Translations under genes and position numbers: made by a program
From: Lachnospiraceae bacterium
Lineage (GTDB): Bacteria; Bacillota; Clostridia; Lachnospirales; Lachnospiraceae
Length of the DNA: 6,105 bases
Reading direction: 5' to 3'
Assembly (NCBI GenBank): GCA_022790905.1
Contig: JAAVYC010000101.1
Location: 1-6,105, forward strand
The notes under the pieces: model-generated
Told to the model about the DNA's origin: nothing
Databases searched by the model: none
The model's input: the letters and a program-made list of their open reading frames with translations, nothing else
Shown here: positions 1 through 5,523 of the stretch, in pieces
How the letters are laid out: each line of letters begins with the position of its first letter
Position numbering within the stretch: position 1 is the stretch's first letter

Positions 1-267
1 CAGGTATCCCGTGTAACAGATGAAGTGGCATATGTCGTTTTAAACGGAAATTATGCATTAGAGGCAAAATTCTCTGTTGGAAAAGACTCGATTGCATATG
101 AGAAATCGGATTCTGAAGCCGCACAGACTTATGTGAATGTGATTGCTGTAAAAGAGGGAAATGAGGATAGCGACAAAATCAAAGCGTTAGTAGATGTATT
201 AAAATCAGATGATATTAAAAAATACATCAATGATACTTACGATGGAGCGGTAGTTCCTTTTGAATAA
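1..267 (+). CDS. metQ: MetQ/NlpA-family ABC transporter substrate-binding lipoprotein, C-terminal fragment
   Basis: This is the last 88 codons of a gene that starts left of the window; the frame is open from base 1 and ends in TAA at 265-267. The family (MetQ/NlpA, periplasmic-binding-protein fold) delivers methionine or related substrates to the MetNI importer, and in Gram-positives the protein is a membrane-anchored lipoprotein. What shows this is the late-domain pattern: VVLNGNYAL (fragment residues 12-20, matching the family's NxNYA ligand-binding stretch), then TYVNVIAVKEGNED, then DKIKALVDVLKSDDIKKYI, and the closing YDGAVVPFE, which matches the typical K/DGAVxP ending. The lipoprotein signal and the first roughly two thirds are not visible, so substrate specificity cannot be judged. 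No intrinsic terminator separates the stop from the thiamin promoter six bases downstream. Family call is firm; methionine as substrate is inferred from family. Confidence 0.85.
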   Translation, partial: QVSRVTDEVAYVVLNGNYALEAKFSVGKDSIAYEKSDSEAAQTYVNVIAVKEGNEDSDKIKALVDVLKSDDIKKYINDTYDGAVVPFE

Positions 268-272
268 AGTAT

Positions 273-301
273 TTGACATTTTCTTGCTGACAGATTAAAA
301 T
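273..301 (+). promoter_or_regulatory. Sigma-A promoter for the thi operon
   Basis: The -35 box TTGACA (273-278) matches the consensus exactly. A 17-base spacer follows, then a -10 box TAAAAT (296-301), five of six to consensus. Transcription would start near 308, about ten bases before the TPP riboswitch, as expected for a riboswitch-controlled leader. The promoter begins six bases after the metQ stop codon. Prediction from sequence only. Confidence 0.8.
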
Positions 302-317
302 AAGGCAAGAGATAATA

Positions 318-408
318 GAAAACGGGGTGCTTACGGAAGTAGGCTGAGATAAAGCTGTATCGCTTTGACCCGAGACCTGATTTGGATAATGCCAACGTAG
401 GGATATAT
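318..408 (+). ncRNA. TPP riboswitch (THI element)
   Basis: The conserved aptamer segments occur in order: GGGGTGC (324-330), CTGAGA (344-349), ACCC (368-371), ACCTGA (375-380), TTGGATAATGCCAA (382-395) and CGTAGGGA (396-403). Visible helices are P2 (GGGT 325-328 with ACCC 368-371), a P3 hairpin (AAAGC 351-355 with GCTTT 362-366), P4 (TTGG 382-385 with CCAA 392-395) and P5 (CCT 376-378 with AGG 399-401). The outer P1 helix is AT-rich and its edges are uncertain by several bases. In this class, TPP binding to the nascent RNA stabilises the aptamer. Here a terminator follows, so binding should end transcription before thiE. ATATATA (403-409) is complementary to TATATAT (431-437) of the terminator's left arm and is a plausible antiterminator when TPP is absent. 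Confidence 0.95.
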
Positions 409-425
409 AAGAGAAGCATAGCGAT

Positions 426-465
426 AGCTGTATATATACGAATTGGTATATATACAGCTTTTTTC
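426..465 (+). terminator. Riboswitch expression platform: Rho-independent terminator
   Basis: A perfect 14-bp inverted repeat (426-439 with 446-459) encloses a six-base loop (GAATTG) and runs into six T residues (459-464). It lies about 20 bases after the TPP aptamer, the expected place for the transcription-termination platform. The stem is mostly A-T with an AGCTG/CAGCT base. The other side of the stem has no T-run in the minus sense, so it should work only on forward transcripts. It may also end metQ transcripts, since nothing closer does. Confidence 0.9.
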
Positions 466-593
466 TTGTATGAAAATAGAATGCGGGAGTGTGTGGATTG
501 ACTTTTGTTCTTCTATGATATAAAAAGATTCCTCTAGAACTTCTTGTTTGAATCGGCTATTCCATGTAAGAAAGGTCTAGGATTATCTAAGAT
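466..593 (+). promoter_or_regulatory. Leader between terminator and thiE, with a possible weak second promoter
   Basis: About 130 non-coding bases separate the riboswitch terminator from the thiE ribosome binding site. A candidate -35, TTGACT, lies at 498-503, followed by an AT-rich -10 region: TATAAA at 519-524 with a 15-base spacer, or TAAAAA at 521-526 with a 17-base spacer. If active, it would start thiE transcription downstream of TPP control. Neither pairing has both a good box and ideal spacing, so this is tentative. No convincing extra hairpin or leader peptide was seen. Confidence 0.25.
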
Positions 594-600
594 AAAGGAG
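594..600 (+). promoter_or_regulatory. Ribosome binding site fixing the thiE start
   Basis: AAAGGAG ends nine bases before the ATG at 610. It selects that ATG over the in-frame TTG at 544, which would add 22 residues with no resemblance to ThiE and has no comparable site upstream. Confidence 0.8.
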
Positions 601-609
601 ACACACAAG

Positions 610-1251
610 ATGAATTGTAAAAAAGGGGATTTGCTGCTATATGCAGTGACTGACAGAACCTGGTTGAGTGGGGATACTCTGGCCTCCCGGGTACAAGAGG
701 CGATAGAGGGGGGAGTGACGTTTATTCAGCTTCGGGAAAAAAATTTAGAGAGAGAAGAAACTTTAGAGGAAGCGAAAAAAATCAAAGAAGTATGTGCGAG
801 ATCTCATATTCCGTTTGTAATTAACGACGACGTGGAACTCGCGTTACAAGTGGATGCGGACGGAGTCCATGTGGGGCAGCGGGATATGGAGGCAGGAGCT
901 GCCCGCAGGCGTTTAGGACCGAATAAGATTCTCGGTGTAACGGCGCGAACGGTAGAACAGGCGCTCGCGGCTGAGAAGAATGGAGCCGATTATCTCGGAG
1001 TGGGTGCAGCTTTTGTGACAGGTTCCAAAAAGGATGCCAAAAAAATTAGTCATGAAACGTTAAGGGAAATTTGTGAAGCAGTTCAGATTCCAGTTGTCGC
1101 CATCGGAGGAATTGGAGAGGAAAATGTGGAGCAGTTAGCGGGGACTGGAATCTGTGGAGTAGCGGTGATCAGTGCCGTTTTTGCGAAACCAGATGTAAAA
1201 GCGGCGGCACAGAGATTGAGAGAAAAAGTGTTGAGGATGTTGAGTAAATGA
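610..1251 (+). CDS. thiE: Thiamin-phosphate synthase ThiE
   Basis: ThiE condenses HMP-PP with thiazole phosphate (HET-P), releasing pyrophosphate to give thiamin phosphate in the cytoplasm. The 213-residue product has the usual length and a TIM-barrel pattern: YAVTDR (11-16), the substrate-binding QLREK (40-44), IND (71-73), DADGVHVGQRD (82-92), LGVTART (108-114), GADYLGVGAAF (125-135), the phosphate-handling GSKKDA (138-143) and PVVAIGGI (161-168). Two positions differ from the textbook form: the common INDR reads INDD, and the TxTKxDA loop reads TGSKKDA. Both look like tolerated variation. The ATG at 610 is chosen for its ribosome binding site and family length. The gene is first in the operon after the TPP riboswitch, and its stop overlaps the thiD start in ATGA (1248-1251), suggesting translational coupling. 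Confidence 0.95.
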   Translation: MNCKKGDLLLYAVTDRTWLSGDTLASRVQEAIEGGVTFIQLREKNLEREETLEEAKKIKEVCARSHIPFVINDDVELALQVDADGVHVGQRDMEAGAARRRLGPNKILGVTARTVEQALAAEKNGADYLGVGAAFVTGSKKDAKKISHETLREICEAVQIPVVAIGGIGEENVEQLAGTGICGVAVISAVFAKPDVKAAAQRLREKVLRMLSK

Positions 1252-2039
1252 AGAATACAGTATTGACAATTGCTGGAAGTGATTGCAGTGGAGGCGCTGG
1301 GATTCAAGCGGATATCAAAACCATAGAGGCATATGGAGTCTATGCCATGAGTGCGATCACAGCAGTGACAGCACAAAACACTTTGGGAGTGCAAGCAGTC
1401 TATGAGATGAGCGAAGAATGTCTGAGTGGGCAGTTAGAGAGCGTTTTTTCAGATATTTTTCCGGATGCAGTAAAAATTGGAGTGCTGGCGAATGAAGATC
1501 TGATTAAAATTGTATCGGAATTTTTGCAGAAAGAGAAGGCGAAACACATCGTAGTAGATCCGGTTATGATATCAAGCAGTGGAACAATGTTATTGGAAAA
1601 GAAGGCGGTGGACAACTTAAAAAAAATGATTTTTCCTCTGGCAGAATTAATAACGCCCAATATTCCGGAAGCGGAAGTATTGACGGGAATTTGTATTACA
1701 GAAAAGCCGGAAATGGAATCCGCTGCGGCAATCTTAGGGCAAAATTATGGAGGTGCTGTCGTATTAAAGGGGGGACATGCACAGGGCAGCGCGGATGATC
1801 TTTTGTATCTGGATGGAAATTGTATCTGGATTGCAGGGGAGAGACTAGATAATTCTAATACACATGGTACGGGCTGTACATTCAGTTCTGCGATTGCAGC
1901 CGGACTTGCAAAAGGGATGGACATCGAAAAAAGTGTCAGAACAGCAAAAGAATATATGCAAAAGGCGATCGAAGCAGGTCTTGATCTAGGACATGGAAAC
2001 GGTCCTCTGGAACACAGTGTTGGAAGTTGTAAATATTAA
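1248..2039 (+). CDS. thiD: Hydroxymethylpyrimidine/phosphomethylpyrimidine kinase ThiD
   Basis: ThiD phosphorylates HMP to HMP-P and then HMP-P to HMP-PP, giving the pyrimidine substrate of ThiE. The 263-residue product is full length for this ribokinase-fold family. Visible motifs are LTIAGSD (6-12) with the glycine-rich SGGAGIQAD (14-22), TAVTAQNT (38-45), VKIGVL (75-80), VVDPVM (102-107), LITPNIPEAE (134-143), VVLKGGH (171-177) and the anion-hole signature THGTGCT (205-211), with C210 at the position of the catalytic-region cysteine. The usual AGSDSGGGAG reads AGSDCSGGAG. The start overlaps the thiE stop by four bases; a GAGG at 1233-1236, inside thiE, is the best ribosome binding site. 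The gap to thiC is 42 bases with no terminator, consistent with one transcript. Confidence 0.95.
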   Translation: MKNTVLTIAGSDCSGGAGIQADIKTIEAYGVYAMSAITAVTAQNTLGVQAVYEMSEECLSGQLESVFSDIFPDAVKIGVLANEDLIKIVSEFLQKEKAKHIVVDPVMISSSGTMLLEKKAVDNLKKMIFPLAELITPNIPEAEVLTGICITEKPEMESAAAILGQNYGGAVVLKGGHAQGSADDLLYLDGNCIWIAGERLDNSNTHGTGCTFSSAIAAGLAKGMDIEKSVRTAKEYMQKAIEAGLDLGHGNGPLEHSVGSCKY

Positions 2040-2081
2040 AATGAAATATAGAGTGCAAGACACATAAGAAAGGAAAAAGAG

Positions 2082-3389
2082 ATGGAAAGAGCATATGCAA
2101 CGCAGATGGAGGCGGCAAGAAAAGGAATCGTAACAGAAGAGTTGAAAAAAGTAGCAGTGAAAGAGCATATGGGTGAGGGAGAGCTTCTGCCTCTGGTTGC
2201 AGAGGGAAAAGTGGTGATCTGCGCGAATAAAAATCATAAATGTATTGAACCAGAAGGGATCGGCTCCATGCTTGCGACGAAAATCAATGTAAATCTCGGA
2301 GTATCTAGGGACTGCAAAGATTATGATATTGAGATGCAAAAAGTAATGAAAGCGGTTCATATGGGAGCGCATGCAATTATGGATTTGTCCTCGCACGGAG
2401 ATACCATTCCATTTCGCCGGAAACTGACGTCGGAATGTCCTGCAATGATCGGAACGGTTCCAGTATACGATTCAGTGATTCATTATCAGAGAGATTTGGA
2501 TACGCTCTCGGCAAAAGATTTCATTGACGTGGTTAGACTTCATGCAGAGGATGGTGTGGATTTTGTAACGCTTCACTGCGGAATTACAAGAAAAACGATT
2601 GATCAGATCAAAAATCATAAAAGAAAAATGAATATTGTCTCCCGTGGCGGTTCTCTTGTTTTTGCGTGGATGTGCATGACTGGAGAGGAAAATCCATTTT
2701 ATGAATATTACGACGAGATTTTAGATATCTGCAGAGAATATGACGTGACGATCTCTTTAGGAGATGCCTGTCGCCCGGGATGTCTTGCGGATGCATCAGA
2801 TGTCTGTCAGATTGAGGAACTAGTTCGTCTCGGTGAATTGACAAAACGCGCGTGGGAGAGGGACGTTCAGGTTATGGTAGAGGGACCAGGGCACATGCCG
2901 ATGGATCAAATTGCGGCAAATATGAAGATTCAAAGTACCATCTGTCAAGGAGCGCCATTTTATGTTCTAGGACCTCTGGTGACAGATATCGCACCGGGGT
3001 ATGACCATATTACTTCGGCAATCGGGGGAGCCATTGCGGCTGCAGCAGGAGCTTCATTTTTGTGTTACGTCACTCCAGCGGAACATTTGGCGCTTCCAAA
3101 TGTAGAGGATGTAAAGCAGGGGATTATTGCCTCTAAAATTGCAGCACATGCAGCGGATATTGCAAAAGGAGTGCGTGGTGCACAAGAAATGGATGATCGT
3201 ATGGCGGATGCGAGAAAAAGGCTTGACTGGGAGGAACAGTGGGCGTGTGCGATAGATTCCGAAACAGCAAAAAGAATCAGGGAGGAGAGAAAGCCGGAAC
3301 ATGACGATACCTGCTCTATGTGCGGAAAATTCTGTGCAGTGCGCAGTATGAATAAAGCGTTAGCGGGAGAACACATTGATATTCTATAG
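2082..3389 (+). CDS. thiC: Phosphomethylpyrimidine synthase ThiC (short form)
   Basis: ThiC is a non-canonical radical-SAM [4Fe-4S] enzyme that rearranges aminoimidazole ribotide into HMP-P, the first committed step of the pyrimidine branch. The 435-residue product is the short form lacking the N-terminal domain of the roughly 630-residue proteobacterial enzyme. Core motifs are present: KINVNLG (67-73), GAHAIMDLS (95-103), GTVPVYD (124-130), DFVTLHCGI (160-168), VSRGGS (186-191), SLGDACRPGC (225-234), VEGPGHMPMDQ (266-276) and TPAEHL (331-336). H271 and H335 match the metal-binding histidines known in ThiC structures. The C-terminal cluster motif reads CSMCGKFC (C411, C414, C418), spaced CX2CX3C rather than the CX2CX4C of the long form. 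The ribosome binding site GAAAGGA lies at 2068-2074. It is the last gene of the thi operon; the next gene begins 69 bases on. Confidence 0.97.
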   Translation: MERAYATQMEAARKGIVTEELKKVAVKEHMGEGELLPLVAEGKVVICANKNHKCIEPEGIGSMLATKINVNLGVSRDCKDYDIEMQKVMKAVHMGAHAIMDLSSHGDTIPFRRKLTSECPAMIGTVPVYDSVIHYQRDLDTLSAKDFIDVVRLHAEDGVDFVTLHCGITRKTIDQIKNHKRKMNIVSRGGSLVFAWMCMTGEENPFYEYYDEILDICREYDVTISLGDACRPGCLADASDVCQIEELVRLGELTKRAWERDVQVMVEGPGHMPMDQIAANMKIQSTICQGAPFYVLGPLVTDIAPGYDHITSAIGGAIAAAAGASFLCYVTPAEHLALPNVEDVKQGIIASKIAAHAADIAKGVRGAQEMDDRMADARKRLDWEEQWACAIDSETAKRIREERKPEHDDTCSMCGKFCAVRSMNKALAGEHIDIL

Positions 3390-3458
3390 TTTGGTGGAAA
3401 TGGGTGGAAATATGTGATAAAATTTTAGTCAGAAAAGACAAGGAGGCAAATATAAGAT

Positions 3459-4322
3459 ATGAAGAAAAGAAGGTGTCTTTATCTCCTGTGTTGTATGGCT
3501 ATGATTTTGTCACTTTGCGGCTGCAAGAAAGAAGAAGAACCTGCCGCACAAAATCCAAAAGAGGAACAGACGGAGCCGAAGCAGGAGATAGAACCAGAAG
3601 AATCGAAACCGGAAAAGCCAGATTCGAAGGAAACAGAGAAGCCAAAAGAAATAGAAGAGGAGCCGGAGAAACCGGAAGAGCCAGAAAAAGTACCGCAGAA
3701 ACTGGTGGTGATTGATCCGGGACATCAGAGCAGAGGAGATAACTCTCAGGAACCAATCGGACCGGGGGCATCGGAAACGAAAGCAAAAGTAGCGGGAGGA
3801 ACGTCCGGTGTCTCTACAGGTCTGGCAGAATATGAGCTGACATTGCAGGTTTCTTTAAAATTGAGAGATGAATTGAAAAGTCGGGGTTACGAAGTGATGA
3901 TGACTAGAGAGAGCAATGATGTCAACATCTCCAATGCAGAGCGCGCAGCAGTAGCCAATCATGCAAAAGCAGATGCTTTTATCAGGATTCATGCGAATGG
4001 GTCTACAAATAGCAATACCAATGGCGCAATGACGATTTGTCAGACCGCCTCGAATCCCTATAATGCCAGTTTTTATCGTCAGAGCAAAGCACTGTCAGAG
4101 GCGGTGTTAGATGGGCTGATCAGTGCCACGGGGGCAAAGCGTGAATATGTCTGGGAGACTGATACAATGAGCGGGATCAATTGGGCATCAGTCCCAGTGA
4201 CCATTGTGGAAATGGGCTATATGACAAACCCAACAGAAGATCAGAATATGGCATCGGCATCGTATCAGAGTCAGATAGCGACGGGGATTGCAAATGGAAT
4301 TGCTGCCTATTTTGGAGAATAA
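3459..4322 (+). CDS. Lipoprotein N-acetylmuramoyl-L-alanine amidase (Amidase_3 family)
   Basis: This predicted zinc amidase cleaves the bond between N-acetylmuramic acid and L-alanine in peptidoglycan, outside the membrane. The 287-residue product starts with a lipoprotein signal: MKKRR, a hydrophobic core, and a lipobox-like LCGC with the probable lipidated cysteine at residue 22. Residues 23-80 form a linker rich in Glu, Lys and Pro, with many EKPE/EEPE-like units, probably a flexible spacer into the wall. The catalytic domain runs from about 81 to 287. The zinc ligands appear to be H89 (VVIDPGH), E124 (LAEYELTL) and H178 (IRIHANGS), and the catalytic glutamate is E251 (IVEMGYMTNPTED). The segment between H89 and E124 is longer than in minimal members. 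The ribosome binding site AAGGAGG (3440-3446) sits 12 bases before the ATG, slightly far. No obvious link to thiamin; wall turnover or sporulation roles are both possible. Confidence 0.9.
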   Translation: MKKRRCLYLLCCMAMILSLCGCKKEEEPAAQNPKEEQTEPKQEIEPEESKPEKPDSKETEKPKEIEEEPEKPEEPEKVPQKLVVIDPGHQSRGDNSQEPIGPGASETKAKVAGGTSGVSTGLAEYELTLQVSLKLRDELKSRGYEVMMTRESNDVNISNAERAAVANHAKADAFIRIHANGSTNSNTNGAMTICQTASNPYNASFYRQSKALSEAVLDGLISATGAKREYVWETDTMSGINWASVPVTIVEMGYMTNPTEDQNMASASYQSQIATGIANGIAAYFGE

Positions 4323-4348
4323 TATTGACAGAGCAAAAGGAGATTTTT

Positions 4349-4702
4349 ATGAATATATTTGTGTGTTATCCGAAATGTAGTACCTGTAAAAAGGCTGAAA
4401 AATGGCTGCAGGAAAATGGTCTAGAGTATGAATTGAGAGATATTAAGACAGAGAATCCGTCAAAAGAAGAGCTGCGGGAATGGTATAAAAAAAGCGGACT
4501 CGATATCAAACGTTTTTTTAACACCAGTGGAATGATTTATCGTGAGATGCAATTGAAGGACAAGCTGCCAGATATGAGCGAAGAGGAAAAACTAGAGTTA
4601 CTTGCCACGGATGGAATGTTGGTAAAACGACCGATTTTTGTAACAGATACGAATGTGTTTGTGGGTTTTAAAGAAAAAGAATGGGAACAGCTAAAGACCT
4701 AA
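4349..4702 (+). CDS. ArsC/Spx-family thioredoxin-fold protein (YusI-like)
   Basis: The 117-residue product belongs to the ArsC/Spx/YffB superfamily. It starts FVCYPKCSTCKKAEKWL, with a CX2C redox-type pair at C10 and C13, followed by SKEELREWYKKSGLDIKRF, FNTSGMIYRE (57-66), LLATDGMLVKRPI (84-96, with the conserved RP at 94-95) and a closing VGFKEKEWEQL. From memory the pattern is closest to Bacillus subtilis YusI rather than to Spx, which is longer, or to true arsenate reductases. Databases often call such proteins arsenate reductase or Spx/MgsR family, but no ars genes are nearby and the function is not established. The ATG at 4349 is chosen because AAAGGAG (4336-4342) lies six bases upstream; the frame stays open further left only inside the amidase gene. 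The 26-base gap suggests co-transcription with the amidase. Its end overlaps the converging minus-strand gene by 12 bases. Confidence 0.88.
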   Translation: MNIFVCYPKCSTCKKAEKWLQENGLEYELRDIKTENPSKEELREWYKKSGLDIKRFFNTSGMIYREMQLKDKLPDMSEEEKLELLATDGMLVKRPIFVTDTNVFVGFKEKEWEQLKT

Positions 4703-5101
4703 TTGAGAGCCCGGCTGTAGGAATGAAAAAGTTGGAAAATTGCGTAAAATACCGAATAGAACCAACACAATCAGACAGATTCTTAAGAGCATATTTTGAA
4801 ATTTGGTATAACGGATGTTTCCATAGCGCACATAGGAATAGAGGAAGTGAAATAAAAAGTATAAAAAAAGAGGCAATAAAATAAAAAATGCCATATGATC
4901 GAAAAATGCTTTTTGGAACTGAAATGAGAGCAGGTGGATGATACAGCGTGTCATGCCGCACCCTGGACAGTAAAGCCCAGTGATGGTATGAAAAAAACAG
5001 GGAACCGCGAATCCGGTTCCCTGACAAAATATAAAATATAAGATTCCTGCTAATATCAATAAAATTCCATAAAAGGTCATTTTTCGAAAGCGTTCTCTCA
5101 T
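4691..5101 (-). CDS. DUF2752 family small membrane protein
   Basis: The predicted 136-residue membrane protein carries the DUF2752 hallmark GLYCPGCGMTR (residues 42-52), preceded by a PCFFHTIT stretch that matches the family's CPFHxxTG pattern. Hydrophobic segments lie at about residues 9-25, 71-92 and 105-119. The function of the family is unknown; the cysteines may bind metal or form disulphides, which is speculation. The start is uncertain. An in-frame TTG at 5119 would add six residues but has no ribosome binding site. The ATG at 5101 has a weak GGAT upstream and is used here; an ATG at 5080 is also possible. It lies 22 bases downstream of the DUF4234 gene, likely in the same transcription unit. 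A terminator-like hairpin lies within the coding sequence (about residues 27-37). The tail runs into the converging ArsC/Spx-like gene. Confidence 0.8.
   Translation of the reverse strand: MRERFRKMTFYGILLILAGILYFIFCQGTGFAVPCFFHTITGLYCPGCGMTRCIIHLLSFQFQKAFFDHMAFFILLPLFLYFLFHFLYSYVRYGNIRYTKFQNMLLRICLIVLVLFGILRNFPTFSFLQPGSQLGL
4991..5023 (-). terminator. Intragenic Rho-independent terminator-like hairpin in the DUF2752 gene
   Basis: Read on the minus strand, CAGGGAACCG (5023-5014) and CGGTTCCCTG (5007-4998) form a perfect 10-bp stem with seven G-C pairs, around a six-base loop (5013-5008), followed at once by seven T residues (4997-4991). This is textbook geometry for an intrinsic terminator. 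It sits inside the DUF2752 reading frame, about 100 bases past the DUF4234 stop. It would end part of the DUF4234 transcripts before DUF2752 is complete. In the plus sense the stem is preceded by A residues and followed by no T-run, so it should not work that way. Activity is inferred from form. Confidence 0.65.
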
Positions 5102-5123
5102 AATCTGATCCAATCTCAATACA

Positions 5124-5480
5124 TTAATACTGTTTATAGTTATTGTCAGAAAGTTTGTTTAATTCATTCTGGATTAAAGCGTAAGCAATTACTCCACCAA
5201 AAATATATAATAACAAATAGAGAATACCGCCATTTCCAGCAGGTAAACCGCGTTTTTCATGTGCAATATCAATCTTTTCACCGCATTTGTAAGCCCAATA
5301 TAAGCCATAAATACCACAGGTAATGAGCGTAAGCAACAATGCTAAGCCGCCTGATGTACCCTGTACTTCAGCTGCTGCATTTGTATCATCAGTCAGGCAT
5401 ACGAACCAATACAGTCCAAAGATACCGCAGGTGATGATCGTGAGCACGATGTACAATACAATACTTCTTTCTCTTATCAT
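5124..5480 (-). CDS. DUF4234 family small membrane protein with internal duplication
   Basis: The 118-residue membrane protein shows the DUF4234 pattern of short hydrophobic segments with TCGIxGLYW. It contains this unit twice: VLTIITCGIFGLYWF (residues 12-26) and LLTLITCGIYGLYWA (49-63), exactly 37 residues apart. Each is followed by a polar stretch (LTDDTNAAAE and CGEKIDIAHE). A third hydrophobic segment lies at about 84-103 (GGILYLLLYIFGGVIAYALI), and the tail is QNELNKLSDNNYKQY. Function is unknown; the second polar stretch resembles the common DUF4234 pairing of a TM hairpin with a soluble loop. The ATG at 5480 has a perfect AGGAGG (5494-5489) eight bases upstream. It is the first gene of a two-gene minus-strand unit with DUF2752, divergent from spoVT. 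Confidence 0.83.
   Translation of the reverse strand: MIRERSIVLYIVLTIITCGIFGLYWFVCLTDDTNAAAEVQGTSGGLALLLTLITCGIYGLYWAYKCGEKIDIAHEKRGLPAGNGGILYLLLYIFGGVIAYALIQNELNKLSDNNYKQY
5295..5447. repeat. Direct repeat inside the DUF4234 gene
   Basis: Positions 5295-5336 and 5406-5447 align without gaps at an offset of 111 bases (37 codons), with about 32 of 42 bases identical. The repeat encodes the duplicated TCGI(F/Y)GLYW membrane unit. It indicates an ancient in-frame tandem duplication that has since diverged. Confidence 0.75.
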
Positions 5481-5523
5481 AACAAAATCCTCCTAATAAA
5501 ATAACTTTAAATAAACCAAAATA

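Noticed and set aside
583..595. Near-palindrome TTATCT-A-AGATAA overlapping the thiE ribosome binding site
   Set aside because: The one-base centre cannot form a good RNA hairpin and the AT-rich composition makes it easy by chance; no supporting second copy was seen.
544..609. TTG start giving ThiE a 22-residue N-terminal extension
   Set aside because: No ribosome binding site precedes it, the added residues do not resemble ThiE, and AAAGGAG fits the ATG at 610.
1986..2396. Minus-strand open frames opposite the thiD end and thiC start
   Set aside because: They lie antisense to well-conserved coding sequence and show no family motifs or ribosome binding sites.
3393..3411. Two copies of GGTGGAAAT ten bases apart after thiC
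   Set aside because: Only two short copies, with no further units or conserved context; insufficient to call an operator or repeat element.
3404..3715. Forward open frame of 103 codons overlapping the amidase start
   Set aside because: It is an alternative frame of the purine-rich linker region, with no good start context and an arginine-rich, family-less product.
3499..3786. Minus-strand open frames opposite the amidase linker
   Set aside because: They mirror the purine-rich coding strand, giving low-complexity Phe/Leu/Pro/Ser products; these are shadows, not genes.
4325..4353. TTGACA with TATGAA 17 bases downstream, before the ArsC/Spx-like gene
   Set aside because: The -10 would overlap the start codon, so the transcript would begin inside the gene; the real start has a ribosome binding site there.
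4681..4884. Forward open frame of 67 codons after the ArsC/Spx-like gene
   Set aside because: It starts within that gene, lacks a ribosome binding site, and lies opposite the DUF2752 gene; the product resembles nothing known to me.
4668..5027. Second minus-strand frame of 119 codons overlapping DUF2752
   Set aside because: It is an alternative frame of the same DNA; only the other frame carries the CPGCGMTR family motif.
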